In this document: piece after piece, positions 1 to 9,034 of the stretch
Position numbering within the stretch: the first letter of the stretch is position 1
Layout of the letters: the number at the start of each line of letters is the position of its first letter
NCBI GenBank assembly: GCA_014654705.1
Contig: JACVZY010000020.1
Coordinates: forward strand, 1-64,000
Origin: Ignavibacteria bacterium
GTDB lineage: Bacteria > Bacteroidota > Ignavibacteria > Kapaibacteriales > UBA4661
DNA: 64,000 nucleotides
Reading direction: 5' to 3'
Notes under the pieces: generated by a model
Told to the model about the DNA's origin: nothing
The model's database searches: none
What the model saw: the letters and a program-made list of their open reading frames with translations, nothing else
Translations under genes and position numbers: made by a program

Positions 1-41
1 CGAAACGAAGTAATTTCAGATTTCCTACAGTATAAAAAAAG

Positions 42-75
42 CAGCAAAGGCAACCCGAAATGGTTGCCTTTGCTG
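42..75 (-). terminator. Hairpin terminator after the MFS gene
   Basis: A perfect 14-bp inverted repeat (CAGCAAAGGCAACC, 6-nt loop CGAAAT, then its complement). The A-run at 33-40 becomes a U-run when read on the minus strand, so it fits the end of the minus-strand gene that stops at 141. It could also end a plus-strand gene entering from the left of the window. Confidence 0.85.
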
Positions 76-140
76 TTTGTATAATGGATAATGCAAACTC
101 TTTCTGCCATCCACAAAATTCACTCACCATCCCAAAATCA

Positions 141-1418
141 TCATTTCTTAAGATGCCGTCCCATTGAGATCATCATGGGCAGCGCCGCCAAGAACAGTAC
201 ACCACTAACAATAAAACTCCATTCCATACCGGCGGCAGACGCAAGCACCCCACACAAAATCGGTGCGAACAGTCCGCCGATCAATGTAGCACTGGAAGCA
301 AGCCCCATCATGCCACCATTGCGGTCGGCAGGTGCGTATTTGCCCAGTGCGACGTAGAGTGTTGGAATGGCGGCGCCCGCAAAAACCCCCATCACCACGC
401 GCAAGGGAAAGAGCCATTCATAGTGCGGCACAAATGCTTGGAGCATCGTAGCCAGCCCCAACCACGGCAGCACCCGCATCATTACCCAGACAAAACCACG
501 TTTGTCGGTCATTCGCCCCCAGCGCGGTGCAAAAATCACCATGAGAATTCCCACAATGCCCACTGCTGCGCCTGTAATCGTTGCCAGAAAAGCCGCCGGA
601 GCGCCTTTTGCCTCAATGAAATACGCCAAAATGGACGGCGTGAAATTGAGCGCTGCCTGTACAAGCACGATAGAAAGTAAGATAGAACGCAAAATGGGTG
701 TTTGCCATGCAAAGCGCATGGTATCTTGAATGCCGGGCGCTTCGGTGATGCTGCGTTCATCGGGACTTTCTTCCACATAGACCACCACCACAATTCCGCT
801 CACAAAGCACAGCGCAGAAACAAGATAGAACAAGCTCCTTACGCCGAAAGCGTCCGCAATCGCCCCGCCAATAAGCGGACCAATCACCGTTCCGGCAGAA
901 ATAGCTGTTTGAATGAGACTAATAGCATAGCCGCGTTTATTCTCCGGTGCACTTGTGCTGACAAGCGAAATAGATGACGCAATAAAGCCGCTCACACCGC
1001 CTTGAAAAATGCGGAGAAAAAACAATTGCCAGACATTTTGCGCAAAGCCCATGAGAAACATGGCGAGCGTCAACCCAAAAATGGCGCGAATAATCATCAA
1101 TTTTTTGCCGTACTTGTCGCCAAGCGCTCCCCAGAGCGGGACGGTAAAAATAGACAGCATAAATGCTCCTGCATAGACCAGACCAGTCCAACGCTGCGCC
1201 TCGGCAAAATCTGTTACGCCAAGTGCACGGACATAGAGCGGCAGAAACGGCAAACACGCATTCATGCCGACCATCGCAATAAACGAGGCTATCCAGAGAA
1301 CATTGACGTTGCGCTTCCAGAGCGTGGTGTGAGATGCAGCAAGTGAGGACGAAAGTGGTGAAGAGCCGAGCGGTGACGGTGAAGAAGCAATCGGTGATGG
1401 TGAAGATGACGAAACCAC
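141..1418 (-). CDS. Major facilitator superfamily (MFS) efflux-type transporter
   Basis: A 425-residue, 12-helix inner-membrane transporter. The MFS loop-2/3 signature GALGDKYGKK is at residues 97-106, and a second copy (GRMTDKRG) begins the second half, as expected for two six-helix bundles. Length and motif placement resemble drug/H+ antiporters of the tetracycline/multidrug type, but the substrate cannot be read from sequence. The first ~30 residues are a Ser/Pro-rich low-complexity stretch and the start codon is GTG, so translation may begin further in. It is the last gene of a minus-strand run (nadK, FAD oxidoreductase, thioesterase, this gene), 84 bp after the thioesterase, and is followed by a strong hairpin terminator. 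Confidence 0.85.
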   Translation of the reverse strand: MVSSSSPSPIASSPSPLGSSPLSSSLAASHTTLWKRNVNVLWIASFIAMVGMNACLPFLPLYVRALGVTDFAEAQRWTGLVYAGAFMLSIFTVPLWGALGDKYGKKLMIIRAIFGLTLAMFLMGFAQNVWQLFFLRIFQGGVSGFIASSISLVSTSAPENKRGYAISLIQTAISAGTVIGPLIGGAIADAFGVRSLFYLVSALCFVSGIVVVVYVEESPDERSITEAPGIQDTMRFAWQTPILRSILLSIVLVQAALNFTPSILAYFIEAKGAPAAFLATITGAAVGIVGILMVIFAPRWGRMTDKRGFVWVMMRVLPWLGLATMLQAFVPHYEWLFPLRVVMGVFAGAAIPTLYVALGKYAPADRNGGMMGLASSATLIGGLFAPILCGVLASAAGMEWSFIVSGVLFLAALPMMISMGRHLKK

Positions 1419-1502
1419 AGAATTACCATGCCTTGTGAAACATTTGTTTCCACAAAACTACGACATTTTTCTCGGATGTAAAAATGCGCTTCTCAAAAGC
1501 CG

Positions 1503-1937
1503 CTATTCTCCTTGCTTTCGAAGGGTTTCTTCGATTGCATCAAAAAAGATTTTGGGCGGACGCACAGGCTTCATACCGTCGGCGGTCACGAAGGGATGAA
1601 CTGAGTAACCACTCACAATTTCTTCCACGCCGCGCTTTAAGACATACTCAATGCGGATAGTCGGCAAGCGCTCCAGCGTGTAGGTGGCGTAAATATCCAG
1701 CAAATCGTCATAGACGGCGGGGGCTTTGTAGCGGGCGAAAACCTCCAGTACGGGCAGTAAATACCCCGATTTTTCCAATTCGGTATAAGGCAGTCCGCAA
1801 GCGCGAAGCAGCTCCGTCCGTCCGATTTCAAAATACACGAGATAATTGCCGTTATAGACGATTTTCATTTTGTCAGTGTCAGCATAGCGGACGCGGACTT
1901 GGGAGCGGTGCGTGACGGAACGTTTGTTGTTGTCCAT
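1503..1937 (-). CDS. Acyl-CoA thioesterase, YbgC/FadM hot-dog family
   Basis: A 144-residue single hot-dog domain, the normal length for YbgC-type thioesterases, which hydrolyse acyl-CoA (or acyl-ACP) thioesters in the cytoplasm. The family signature is near the N terminus: RVRYADTDKMKIVYNGNY, with the catalytic-position Asp at about residue 20, followed by the conserved FEIGRTELLR helix. It lies between the FAD oxidoreductase (85 bp upstream) and the MFS gene (84 bp downstream) on the same strand, so co-transcription is likely. No Tol-Pal genes are adjacent, unlike proteobacterial ybgC. The substrate is unknown. Confidence 0.88.
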   Translation of the reverse strand: MDNNKRSVTHRSQVRVRYADTDKMKIVYNGNYLVYFEIGRTELLRACGLPYTELEKSGYLLPVLEVFARYKAPAVYDDLLDIYATYTLERLPTIRIEYVLKRGVEEIVSGYSVHPFVTADGMKPVRPPKIFFDAIEETLRKQGE

Positions 1938-2022
1938 AATGTAATAAAATGGTGGCGCGGTATAGCAAATACAGTCTTAATACCAATGTTGTGAAGGCTC
2001 GGCACTTTTGTAAAAATTCGCG

Positions 2023-3300
2023 TTATGAAAGCAGTGCTGCCACTGCCTCCGCCGTGTGCCGCCCCGAAACGAGTGCGCCTTGAATAGAACCAGTCGTGCG
2101 GTGGTCGCCCGCCATGAAGAGCGCGTTTGTTAGCCGCGCAAGGCGTTCCGGTGGCGCAAGCGCGGGAGGCGTTTGGTCGGGCAGAGCGTGTTCGATGTGA
2201 TACGTTCTCAAGTGCCGCCATGACTGAACTTCTGCGCCGAAGTATGCTGTCATTTCTTTGCGCACGGCAGCAACTAAGGTTTCGTCATCGGTCTGGGGTG
2301 AGCCAATGACACTTGCCGACACCAGCGCTTGACCCTTTGGTGCATAGAGCGGCGCGACATTACTGGGAACGCATATATTGTTCACCAAGCCTCGTCCTGT
2401 GCCGTTCAGCACGAGCATCGGTTCAGCAAATGGCGCTGTGTCTGCCGCGAAATAGAGACACGTCGTTGAGCGGCTCTTGGGTGCTTGGAACGCGGGGCGT
2501 GATGCGGTTGGCATCGTAGAAATGAGATGTGATGCGGTGTGCCAGTTTGTTGCGATAATAACCGCTTTTGCCCGCAATGTCTCGCCGGAAGCTAAGCGCA
2601 CGACTCCCGCCCCGTCATTTTCTTCCAACGAAGCGACGGGCGAGTTCAAACGAATACGTGAGGAATCTAATTGTAAAGCCATTTGACGAGGTATGCGCCC
2701 CATTCCTGCAGCCGGAAGTGTTGCTTTGCCGGAAGCAAACATTTTGAACACAAATTCAAACATTCGGCTTGAGGTATCCAGCTTGCTATCCAGAAAGACA
2801 CCACCCAGAAATGGCGTAAAGAAGCGCTCTTTGATGCGTTCGCTAAAGCCGAAATTCTTGAGGTACTCGCTTGTGGTACGCTCGCGGCGCTCGAAGATGT
2901 CGTCTAGCGAGCTGCGATTCAGCATAGAGCGCAAGGTCAGCATAGCGAATTTATCAGACAGCGAACCAATTGGTGCGAAGAGTGTGGAAAGTGCGTGCTG
3001 CGGGTGCTCAAGCGGATTGGAAACGGTCGTGAATTTATCGCCCAGCCAGATTTTTGCTCCGGCATGAAAAGGGCGCAAGTTTAGTTCGCCGTAGTCCAAG
3101 ATTTGACGCGCTTCGGGGTAGGCATCCAGTAAAATTTGAAAGCCCCTATCCAGCAGAAAACCATCTACCTCGTCCGTTGCTACACGCCCGCCGACGCTGC
3201 CGCTGGCTTCGAGGATGTGCCACGGAATATTGCGTTTCGTGAGTTCGCGTGCCGCAGACAAGCCTGCAAGTCCCGCGCCGATGATGAGTACGTCGTGCAT
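2023..3300 (-). CDS. FAD-dependent amine oxidase/desaturase-like oxidoreductase
   Basis: A 425-residue flavoprotein. The dinucleotide-binding signature LIIGAGLAG is at residues 5-13, followed by the ...EASGSVGGR segment of the protoporphyrinogen oxidase / phytoene desaturase / amine oxidase superfamily. The C-terminal FAD motif (AGDHRTTGSIQGALVSG) is typical of that superfamily. I start it at 3300, where the Rossmann strand begins at once; an ATG at 3342 in frame would add 14 residues and overlap nadK. The gene follows nadK by 28 bp and precedes the thioesterase, so an operon is likely. The substrate is undetermined: carotenoid, porphyrin and amine substrates are all possible for this fold. 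Confidence 0.82.
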   Translation of the reverse strand: MHDVLIIGAGLAGLSAARELTKRNIPWHILEASGSVGGRVATDEVDGFLLDRGFQILLDAYPEARQILDYGELNLRPFHAGAKIWLGDKFTTVSNPLEHPQHALSTLFAPIGSLSDKFAMLTLRSMLNRSSLDDIFERRERTTSEYLKNFGFSERIKERFFTPFLGGVFLDSKLDTSSRMFEFVFKMFASGKATLPAAGMGRIPRQMALQLDSSRIRLNSPVASLEENDGAGVVRLASGETLRAKAVIIATNWHTASHLISTMPTASRPAFQAPKSRSTTCLYFAADTAPFAEPMLVLNGTGRGLVNNICVPSNVAPLYAPKGQALVSASVIGSPQTDDETLVAAVRKEMTAYFGAEVQSWRHLRTYHIEHALPDQTPPALAPPERLARLTNALFMAGDHRTTGSIQGALVSGRHTAEAVAALLS

Positions 3301-3328
3301 GATGGATGTGGTTGAGGGGAGGATGGAA

Positions 3329-4216
3329 TTACTGCTTCGCATGAAGCGACCACAGCAGTTTCTTTTTCAGCAAGTCGTAGTAGGAATTTTCGACGCGCTT
3401 GAGCAATTTCACGACGCGCTCCGATTTATGAATCACCACCGATGCACCTTCCTCGATGATGCTCACTGTTTGTCCGTCCGCAACGAGGCTTGTAGCACCG
3501 CTTCCGTATCCGGGGGTGAGAATAATTTCTACCGTGTCCGGTGCCACAAGCGGGCGCATCGTCAGCGAGTGTGGCGAGACAGGCGTCAGAGCAATCACAG
3601 AGCAGGTCGGCGCAATAATAGGACCGCCGCTCGAAAGTGAATATGCTGTCGAGCCTGTGGGCGTAGAGATAATTAAGCCGTCGGCGTGGTACTCTGCCAC
3701 TGGCACGCCGTCTATGGTTGCGGCTATGGTCATCATGCGGGCAAAATCTTTTTTGTGCAGTACGAAGTCATTGAGTGCATAGACCATTTCGCTCAAATTA
3801 TCGTGCCCGTCCAGTTTAACGGTTGTCTCAAGGATAACGCGGTCTTCGATAATGTAATCGCCGTTTTGTAAAGCCGTGAAGCCTTCTTCTAATTCTTTGG
3901 CGGAAAATTCTGCCAAAAAGCCGAGACGACCAAGATTTACGCCCATAATTGGCAATTCACTGGCGAGAAATTGCTTTGCTGCCGCGAGCATCGTGCCGTC
4001 ACCACCAAAGGAAACAATAATATCGACGTGCTTGTCGAAGTCGTCATATTCGATTGCCTCAATAAGCGCCCGCGCCTCCCGGGTAGCAAAACGCGCTACC
4101 ACATCCGGTTCGGCACAACACTTCATGCCTTTGCTGCGCAGAATACGTGCTGCCAACTCCGTACAGGCGATAGCGTCCGGCTTGGTGGTATTGACAAAAA
4201 GTCCGATTTGTTTCAT
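3329..4216 (-). CDS. nadK: NAD kinase
   Basis: Phosphorylates NAD+ to NADP+ in the cytoplasm. The protein is 295 residues, normal for bacterial NadK. It carries the diagnostic GGDGT motif at residues 71-75, then NLGRLGFLAEF and the C-terminal TGSTAYSLSSGGPI motif. An in-frame ATG at 4240 exists, but the fold begins at MKQIGLFVN, so I use 4216. It opens a minus-strand run and diverges from the exported peptidase gene starting at 4321; the ~100 bp between them must hold both promoters. Confidence 0.95.
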   Translation of the reverse strand: MKQIGLFVNTTKPDAIACTELAARILRSKGMKCCAEPDVVARFATREARALIEAIEYDDFDKHVDIIVSFGGDGTMLAAAKQFLASELPIMGVNLGRLGFLAEFSAKELEEGFTALQNGDYIIEDRVILETTVKLDGHDNLSEMVYALNDFVLHKKDFARMMTIAATIDGVPVAEYHADGLIISTPTGSTAYSLSSGGPIIAPTCSVIALTPVSPHSLTMRPLVAPDTVEIILTPGYGSGATSLVADGQTVSIIEEGASVVIHKSERVVKLLKRVENSYYDLLKKKLLWSLHAKQ

Positions 4217-4320
4217 CGTGTGCGCAAATGCTTTGTTCAAATGCTTGGCTTATTGTATTTTTTATTTTTCTTTCTTACTCGGCAACGTTTGCAGAAAACG
4301 TGCCAAAATACACAAAAACG

Positions 4321-5814
4321 ATGAAACTTCCAGTCTTGATTCTCGCGTTTCTTGCGCTCTTTTGCCAAGGCGCTGTTCCTGCCTTTGCGCAGCCGCCAGC
4401 AGCCGCATATTTCCTCCATCCTCGCCATGCGGACGATATTCCGCTCTCGCGCTATGCCGAGCGACGTAAGACAGTTCTTGCTACGATGTCGGCGAAGTCG
4501 CTTGCCATATTCTTTGCGGCAGACGCGCGCAATCGGCAGAATGACGTGGACTACGAATACCGCCAAAGCAGCGATTTCTGGTATCTCTGCGGCTTTCCCG
4601 AAGCCGAATCGACGCTTATGCTCATTCCGGGCGGGATTGTTCTGCCAAAAGTGCTGGATTCAACGGGCACGCGGCATGAGGCGCTGCTTTTTGTCAAAAA
4701 ACGCGACTTATACTTGGAAATGCGCTCCGGCTCTATCACGGGTGCAGACCGCGCCAAAGCAATGTACGGCGTGATGGCGCTTGAAAATGTAAATTTTGCA
4801 TCCGTACTGGGAATGTTGCTTCAGCCCGAAGATTCCACGTTCAGGCGCGATACGGTCTTTGCAACAACGTTCCCCACAAGTGCTGTTACTGAGCCGCTTT
4901 CGGGCGAGGTTGTCAATATAGAGCGCGAGTCGCGTTTGCGTTTGCAAAAGCAGTATCCACGCGCTGTTATCCGTTCCCAAAAGCGTCTGCTGGCAGATAT
5001 GCGGCAAATTAAAGATGCCGATGAACTCCGTTTGCTTCGCAAGGCAATAGATATCACGCTTTCAGGGCACCGTGAGGCGATAGCGCAGGTAAAACCGAAA
5101 GCGTTTGAATATGAAATCGAAGCAGCAATGGAAGGCACTTTCAAGCGGCTGGGAGCGGAAGATGTGGGGTATGCTTCTATCGTTGGTGCAGGAGCGAACT
5201 CGTGCATCTTGCATTACACGCTCAGTCGCCGCGAGGCGGAAGCAGGTGAGGTCTTGCTCATGGACTGTGGTGCGGAATATCACGGCTATACGGCGGACAT
5301 CACGAGGACAGTTCCCGTGAACGGAAAATTTTCGCCTGAACAACGTGAAATTTACACTCTCGTTTACAACGCACAGGAAGCCGCTATCAAGGAATACCGC
5401 AAGGGCGTAGATTGGCGCTTGCCACACAGCCGCGCTGTGGAAATTATCCGCACAGGGCTGCTCAAACTTGGCATTATCACGAATCCCGATGATTACAAAC
5501 TCTATTTTCCGCACGGTTCGGTGCACTACATCGGCTTGGATGTCCACGACGCGGGGAATTATTCCACCTTCCAGCCCAATATGATTTTTACTTGCGAACC
5601 CGGCATTTACATTCCTGCCGGAAGCGCCTGTGATAAAAAATGGTGGGATATTGGTGTGCGGATTGAGGACGATGTGCTGGTGACCGACGGCGAACCCGTG
5701 ATTGTCTCTGCTGCGCTTCCACGCACAGCAGAAGGCATCGAAGCAATGATGAAACCGCCGACATTGCAAACACCGGCACGGCAAATACCAAAATCATCTA
5801 CAAAAAAGCGGTAG
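4321..5814 (+). CDS. Exported Xaa-Pro aminopeptidase, peptidase family M24B
   Basis: A metalloaminopeptidase that removes N-terminal residues preceding proline. The N-terminal aminopeptidase-P domain (~30-200) is followed by a pita-bread catalytic domain with the five metal ligands in order: Asp in LLMDCGAEY, Asp in TADITRT, His in GLDVHDAG / HGSVHYIG, Glu in CEPGIY and Glu in VRIEDDV. The start at 4321 gives a Sec signal peptide (MKLPVLILAFLALFCQG..., cleavage near AFA-Q at residue 23); upstream in-frame starts would bury it. The protein of 497 residues is therefore probably periplasmic or secreted, unlike cytoplasmic PepP. A hairpin terminator follows at 5929. Confidence 0.92.
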   Translation: MKLPVLILAFLALFCQGAVPAFAQPPAAAYFLHPRHADDIPLSRYAERRKTVLATMSAKSLAIFFAADARNRQNDVDYEYRQSSDFWYLCGFPEAESTLMLIPGGIVLPKVLDSTGTRHEALLFVKKRDLYLEMRSGSITGADRAKAMYGVMALENVNFASVLGMLLQPEDSTFRRDTVFATTFPTSAVTEPLSGEVVNIERESRLRLQKQYPRAVIRSQKRLLADMRQIKDADELRLLRKAIDITLSGHREAIAQVKPKAFEYEIEAAMEGTFKRLGAEDVGYASIVGAGANSCILHYTLSRREAEAGEVLLMDCGAEYHGYTADITRTVPVNGKFSPEQREIYTLVYNAQEAAIKEYRKGVDWRLPHSRAVEIIRTGLLKLGIITNPDDYKLYFPHGSVHYIGLDVHDAGNYSTFQPNMIFTCEPGIYIPAGSACDKKWWDIGVRIEDDVLVTDGEPVIVSAALPRTAEGIEAMMKPPTLQTPARQIPKSSTKKR

Positions 5815-5928
5815 TTTAGAGTTTTTTGACGTGTGCATGGATTTTTAACATCTGAACCCTCCTTCGCTCTCGCGATTCTGCAAAGTCCGCTCAGAAAAGA
5901 TGGAGACATAAGGGTACGGATACAAACG

Positions 5929-5966
5929 AACAAAGACACCGAGAGATTGTTCAGGGTGTCTTTGTT
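5929..5966 (+). terminator. Hairpin terminator after the M24 peptidase gene
   Basis: A 12-bp perfect stem (AACAAAGACACC, 14-nt loop, GGTGTCTTTGTT) about 115 bp downstream of the peptidase stop. The rest of the 5815-6056 gap shows nothing else I recognise. Confidence 0.7.
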
Positions 5967-6056
5967 GAGAAGAGTTGCTCTATTAATTATAGAGCGGCGG
6001 TTTTGTGGAACACAAGTTTGTGAAGCAGAATGGAGGCTTTACAAAACCGTAGATTA

Positions 6057-6356
6057 TCATAATTGCACGTGTTGTTTTGTTTTTAATTTATTGAGTTGAC
6101 GAATCATTTTTTCAGCACCTTCGTGGAGGCTCTTGGAAAAATCTTCGCTGCTTTCTTTGGCGACAAGCGTGTGGTCTTGAACATGAACGATATATTCGGC
6201 GATTTTAACGGAATCGTGCATCCTCTCAAAACTCAGAATAACCTCCGTACTAATGATATTACTATAAAATTTCTCAAATTTCTGAGCGAATGTAATTGCC
6301 TCTTCCCTCAAGGCAGGTTTTGCATCAAAATGACGGGCTGTTACTTTAATCTCCAT
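6057..6356 (-). CDS. hpf: Ribosome hibernation promoting factor, short form (HPF/RaiA)
   Basis: A 99-residue protein of the HPF/YfiA family, which binds the 30S decoding region and silences ribosomes in stationary phase. The N terminus MEIKVTARHFDAKPALR and the later VILSFERMHDS... / AEYIVHVQDHTLVAKE strands match the beta-alpha-beta-beta-beta-alpha fold. There is no C-terminal dimerisation domain, so this is the short type. I start it at 6356 rather than the upstream ATG at 6383: AGAGGTG lies about 6 nt before this ATG on the minus strand, and family members begin at this point. It diverges from porX across a 430-bp AT-rich gap. Confidence 0.9.
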   Translation of the reverse strand: MEIKVTARHFDAKPALREEAITFAQKFEKFYSNIISTEVILSFERMHDSVKIAEYIVHVQDHTLVAKESSEDFSKSLHEGAEKMIRQLNKLKTKQHVQL

Positions 6357-6383
6357 GACTACACCTCTGTGTTGGTAAACCAA

Positions 6384-6792
6384 AACTAGTAATTAGTGAA
6401 CTTTGGTATGTGTAATTTACGATACCGATGTACAAAGTAAAAGCAAATAACGCACGTCGGCAAAAAAACTTCACTAAAAAAGATTACTCACAAGATGCCT
6501 CTGGCTATTGACTTAACCAAAGCAGTGCAAAAAAAATCTTTGAAAATTAGCGTATCTTTGCAATTTTAGTATCTTGGTTGTGTTTTGCAGATACGCTCTG
6601 CATTGCTGCCATCAAACAATCTTTCCTTTTTTTGCTTCGCTTTCCAAGCAACGGAGAAATACATTACACTACGCTACACCTTAGTATTACGCGCTCTCTA
6701 GGTATAATGGCTCGTACAATTACCGCTCGCTTTATACAGTGATACCGAAAGTGCTGTGTATTTTTTTCAACGTTTCTTTTCCTTAACGCATT
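6384..6792. other. AT-rich divergent intergenic region, hpf / porX
   Basis: No credible coding frame. A TATCTTTG box at 6553-6560 on the plus strand matches the Bacteroidota -7 element, but no TTG lies 19-21 bp upstream of it. CAAAACTA at 6381-6388, just before hpf, is the same box on the minus strand, also without a clear -33 element. Both promoters are therefore tentative. The ~230-nt stretch between 6560 and the porX start would be an unusually long leader; I see no strong hairpin or riboswitch in it. Confidence 0.4.
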
Positions 6793-8358
6793 ATGCCGAA
6801 GCATCATATCCTCTGGGTTGACGACGAAATAGACCTTCTTCGCCCACATATTATTCTCCTCCAGCAGCGCGGCTACGACGTTTCAACCGCAACAAACGGC
6901 GAAGATGCCATCGAACTTTTTAAGCGTGAACGTCACAACCTCGTTTTTCTGGACGAGTCTATGATTGGTATGAGCGGCTTAGAAACGCTCTCTGTGCTGA
7001 AAGATATTGACAATTCTGTGCCAGTGGTGATGGTAACAAAAAACGAAGCAGAAACCGTCATGGAAGAAGCTATCGGACGCAAAATCAACGACTATCTTAC
7101 AAAACCCGTCAATCCGGCGCAAATCCTAGCTGCGTGTAAAAAATTTCTTGAGTCTGATAAAATTACCAGCCAAAAATTTACGCAAGACTATCTTCAAGGT
7201 TTTACCGAGATTTCGCGTCGCTTGATGGAAGGCTCTACGTGGCACGATTGGGTAGATATTTACACGAAGCTCGTGAATTGGAGCATGGAGCTTGATAAAT
7301 TCCCTGACTTAGGGCTGTCTGAGACCTTGGCGAATCAGTGGCGTGAATGTAATAATGAGTTCTCGCAGTTCGTAGAAGATTCCTACAAAGATTGGCTGAA
7401 AAAGCCCGATGATACCGATTCTCCCTTGCTTTCCCCGAAAATTCTTGATAAATATATTGTGCCTGCTCTCAAGTCCGATGCGCCCGTCTTTTTCTTCATT
7501 GTTGATTGTATGCGTTTAGACCAGTGGCTTCTTATGGAAGAACTGCTCCGTCCGCATTTTACGGTACAGAAAGACTATTACTGCGGTATTCTGCCAACGG
7601 CAACGCCGTACGCCCGCAATGCTATCTTTGCCGGACTTTTTCCCGATGAAATCCAAAAGCATTATCCTGAATGGTGGGTGGACGGAAGTGGTGATGATCA
7701 TGGGCAAAACCGCCACGAAAAAGATTTGCTCAATAAGTTTTTAGAGCGCCGCCGCATCAAGCTTCGCAATGACGTGAAGTATGTAAAAATCATTGATACA
7801 GACTTCGGCAAAAAAATCGAAGGCGAAATTCTGAGCTATGCGAACAATCATCTCAATACGATTGTCGTTAATGTGGTGGACATGATTGCACACTCGCGCT
7901 CGGATTATCCGATTTTGAAAGAAATAGCGCCGAACGAATCTGCATATCGCTCACTAACGCGCTCATGGTTCCAGCACTCAAGCCTGTTTGGTATGCTCAA
8001 GGCAATAGCGAGTATTAAAAATGCAAAAATCATTATCACCACCGACCACGGCTCCGTACGCTGTATGCGTGGTGCAAAGGCGCTGGGCGACAAGGACACT
8101 TCGACGTGCTTGCGCTTCAAGTTCGGGCGCAATGTCAAGGCGGATAAACGAAACGCGCTTATTATTGAGCGCCCCGACGAGTACCATTTGCCCAAACCGG
8201 GCGTGACGACTAACTACATCATTGCCAAAGAAGACTATTATTTTGTCTATCCGACCGACTACAATCACTATCTCAATCATTACCGCGATAGTTTTCAGCA
8301 TGGCGGAATTTCGCTTGAGGAAATGATTTTACCGGTGATTCATCTCGAAGCCAAATAG
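6793..8358 (+). CDS. porX: PorX-type response regulator with PglZ-like phosphoesterase domain
   Basis: A 521-residue protein. The N-terminal CheY-like receiver (1-120) has the acidic pair D10-D11, phospho-acceptor D54, T82 and K104. A helical linker (125-230) follows, then an alkaline-phosphatase-superfamily PglZ domain (235-515). The metal-site motifs are present: IVDCMRLDQW, PTATPYARNA with the nucleophile-position threonine at 271, TTDHGS, and a late QHGGIS. Family knowledge: in Porphyromonas and Flavobacterium, PorX controls the type IX secretion system with PorY/SigP and acts as a zinc phosphodiesterase. No T9SS genes are in this window, so that link is inferred. The receiver is followed by an output enzyme instead of a DNA-binding domain. 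A hairpin terminator follows. Confidence 0.95.
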   Translation: MPKHHILWVDDEIDLLRPHIILLQQRGYDVSTATNGEDAIELFKRERHNLVFLDESMIGMSGLETLSVLKDIDNSVPVVMVTKNEAETVMEEAIGRKINDYLTKPVNPAQILAACKKFLESDKITSQKFTQDYLQGFTEISRRLMEGSTWHDWVDIYTKLVNWSMELDKFPDLGLSETLANQWRECNNEFSQFVEDSYKDWLKKPDDTDSPLLSPKILDKYIVPALKSDAPVFFFIVDCMRLDQWLLMEELLRPHFTVQKDYYCGILPTATPYARNAIFAGLFPDEIQKHYPEWWVDGSGDDHGQNRHEKDLLNKFLERRRIKLRNDVKYVKIIDTDFGKKIEGEILSYANNHLNTIVVNVVDMIAHSRSDYPILKEIAPNESAYRSLTRSWFQHSSLFGMLKAIASIKNAKIIITTDHGSVRCMRGAKALGDKDTSTCLRFKFGRNVKADKRNALIIERPDEYHLPKPGVTTNYIIAKEDYYFVYPTDYNHYLNHYRDSFQHGGISLEEMILPVIHLEAK

Positions 8359-8367
8359 CACTATAGT

Positions 8368-8412
8368 GAAGGCAGAGAGCCGTTATCAACATGATATGCG
8401 CTCTCTGCCTTC
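8368..8412 (+). terminator. Hairpin terminator after porX
   Basis: A 13-bp perfect stem (GAAGGCAGAGAGC / GCTCTCTGCCTTC) with a 19-nt loop, ending in TTT. It starts 9 bp after the porX stop. It covers the first in-frame start of the tsaE reading frame (8366), which argues that tsaE translation begins downstream at 8435. Confidence 0.8.
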
Positions 8413-8434
8413 TTTCACTAAACTCTTTTTCTGC

Positions 8435-8926
8435 ATGGAACGACAGCTACACACAACGCACAATAAAACGGAAACCGTTGACTTGGGCAAAGAATTTGCC
8501 GCACGACTTGTGCCCGGTGATATTATTGCCCTTTACGGCGACCTTGGTGCAGGAAAAACCGAGTTTGTGCGCGGTGTTTGCGACTTCTTTAGCGTGGGCG
8601 ATATTGTTTCCAGCCCAACGTTTACCATTATCAATTCGTATAGCGGCACACTGCCGGACGATGATGACGATGAGATTCGTATTTATCATCTCGACCTTTA
8701 CCGCATCAATTCTGAGCGTGAGTTAGGTGAAATCGGCTTTGACGAATGTATGGCAGCAGAAGACGCGATTAAACTCGTTGAATGGGCAGAAAAGGCACAA
8801 GAAAGTATGCCGCCTTCACGATACTCAATTATTTTTCGACTCGATGACAACGAGGAAGATACACGCCACATTGAGGTGCGTCGCACGGAAAAAACAGATA
8901 TTATTGAGCCAATCGTTATTGCGTAA
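8435..8926 (+). CDS. tsaE: tRNA threonylcarbamoyladenosine biosynthesis ATPase TsaE
   Basis: TsaE is the ATPase that works with TsaB and TsaD in making the t6A37 base of ANN-decoding tRNAs. The Walker A motif GDLGAGKT is at residues 35-42; PTFTIINSY and HLDLYRI, conserved in the family, follow. The length is 163 residues from the ATG at 8435, close to the family norm of ~150. A longer reading from 8366 would run through a terminator hairpin. The gene stands alone here; tsaB and tsaD are not in the window. Confidence 0.92.
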   Translation: MERQLHTTHNKTETVDLGKEFAARLVPGDIIALYGDLGAGKTEFVRGVCDFFSVGDIVSSPTFTIINSYSGTLPDDDDDEIRIYHLDLYRINSERELGEIGFDECMAAEDAIKLVEWAEKAQESMPPSRYSIIFRLDDNEEDTRHIEVRRTEKTDIIEPIVIA

Positions 8927-9034
8927 GATATTCATATATCGCACTCTGACTATCGTTTTAGACTAAAAAGAGTATAGCACAAAAAATTTAACATTCACAC
9001 ACGTAATCATTCAAATTTTCCAACTACTACTGCC

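Noticed and set aside
2-13. Possible C-terminal codons (E-T-K-stop) of a plus-strand gene entering from the left
   Set aside because: Three codons are too few to support a gene call.
1433-1454. Inverted repeat TTGTGAAAC / GTTTCCACAA just upstream of the MFS gene, resembling an operator or DnaA box
   Set aside because: A bulge breaks the symmetry, it is a single copy, and no adjacent regulator gene exists to give it meaning.
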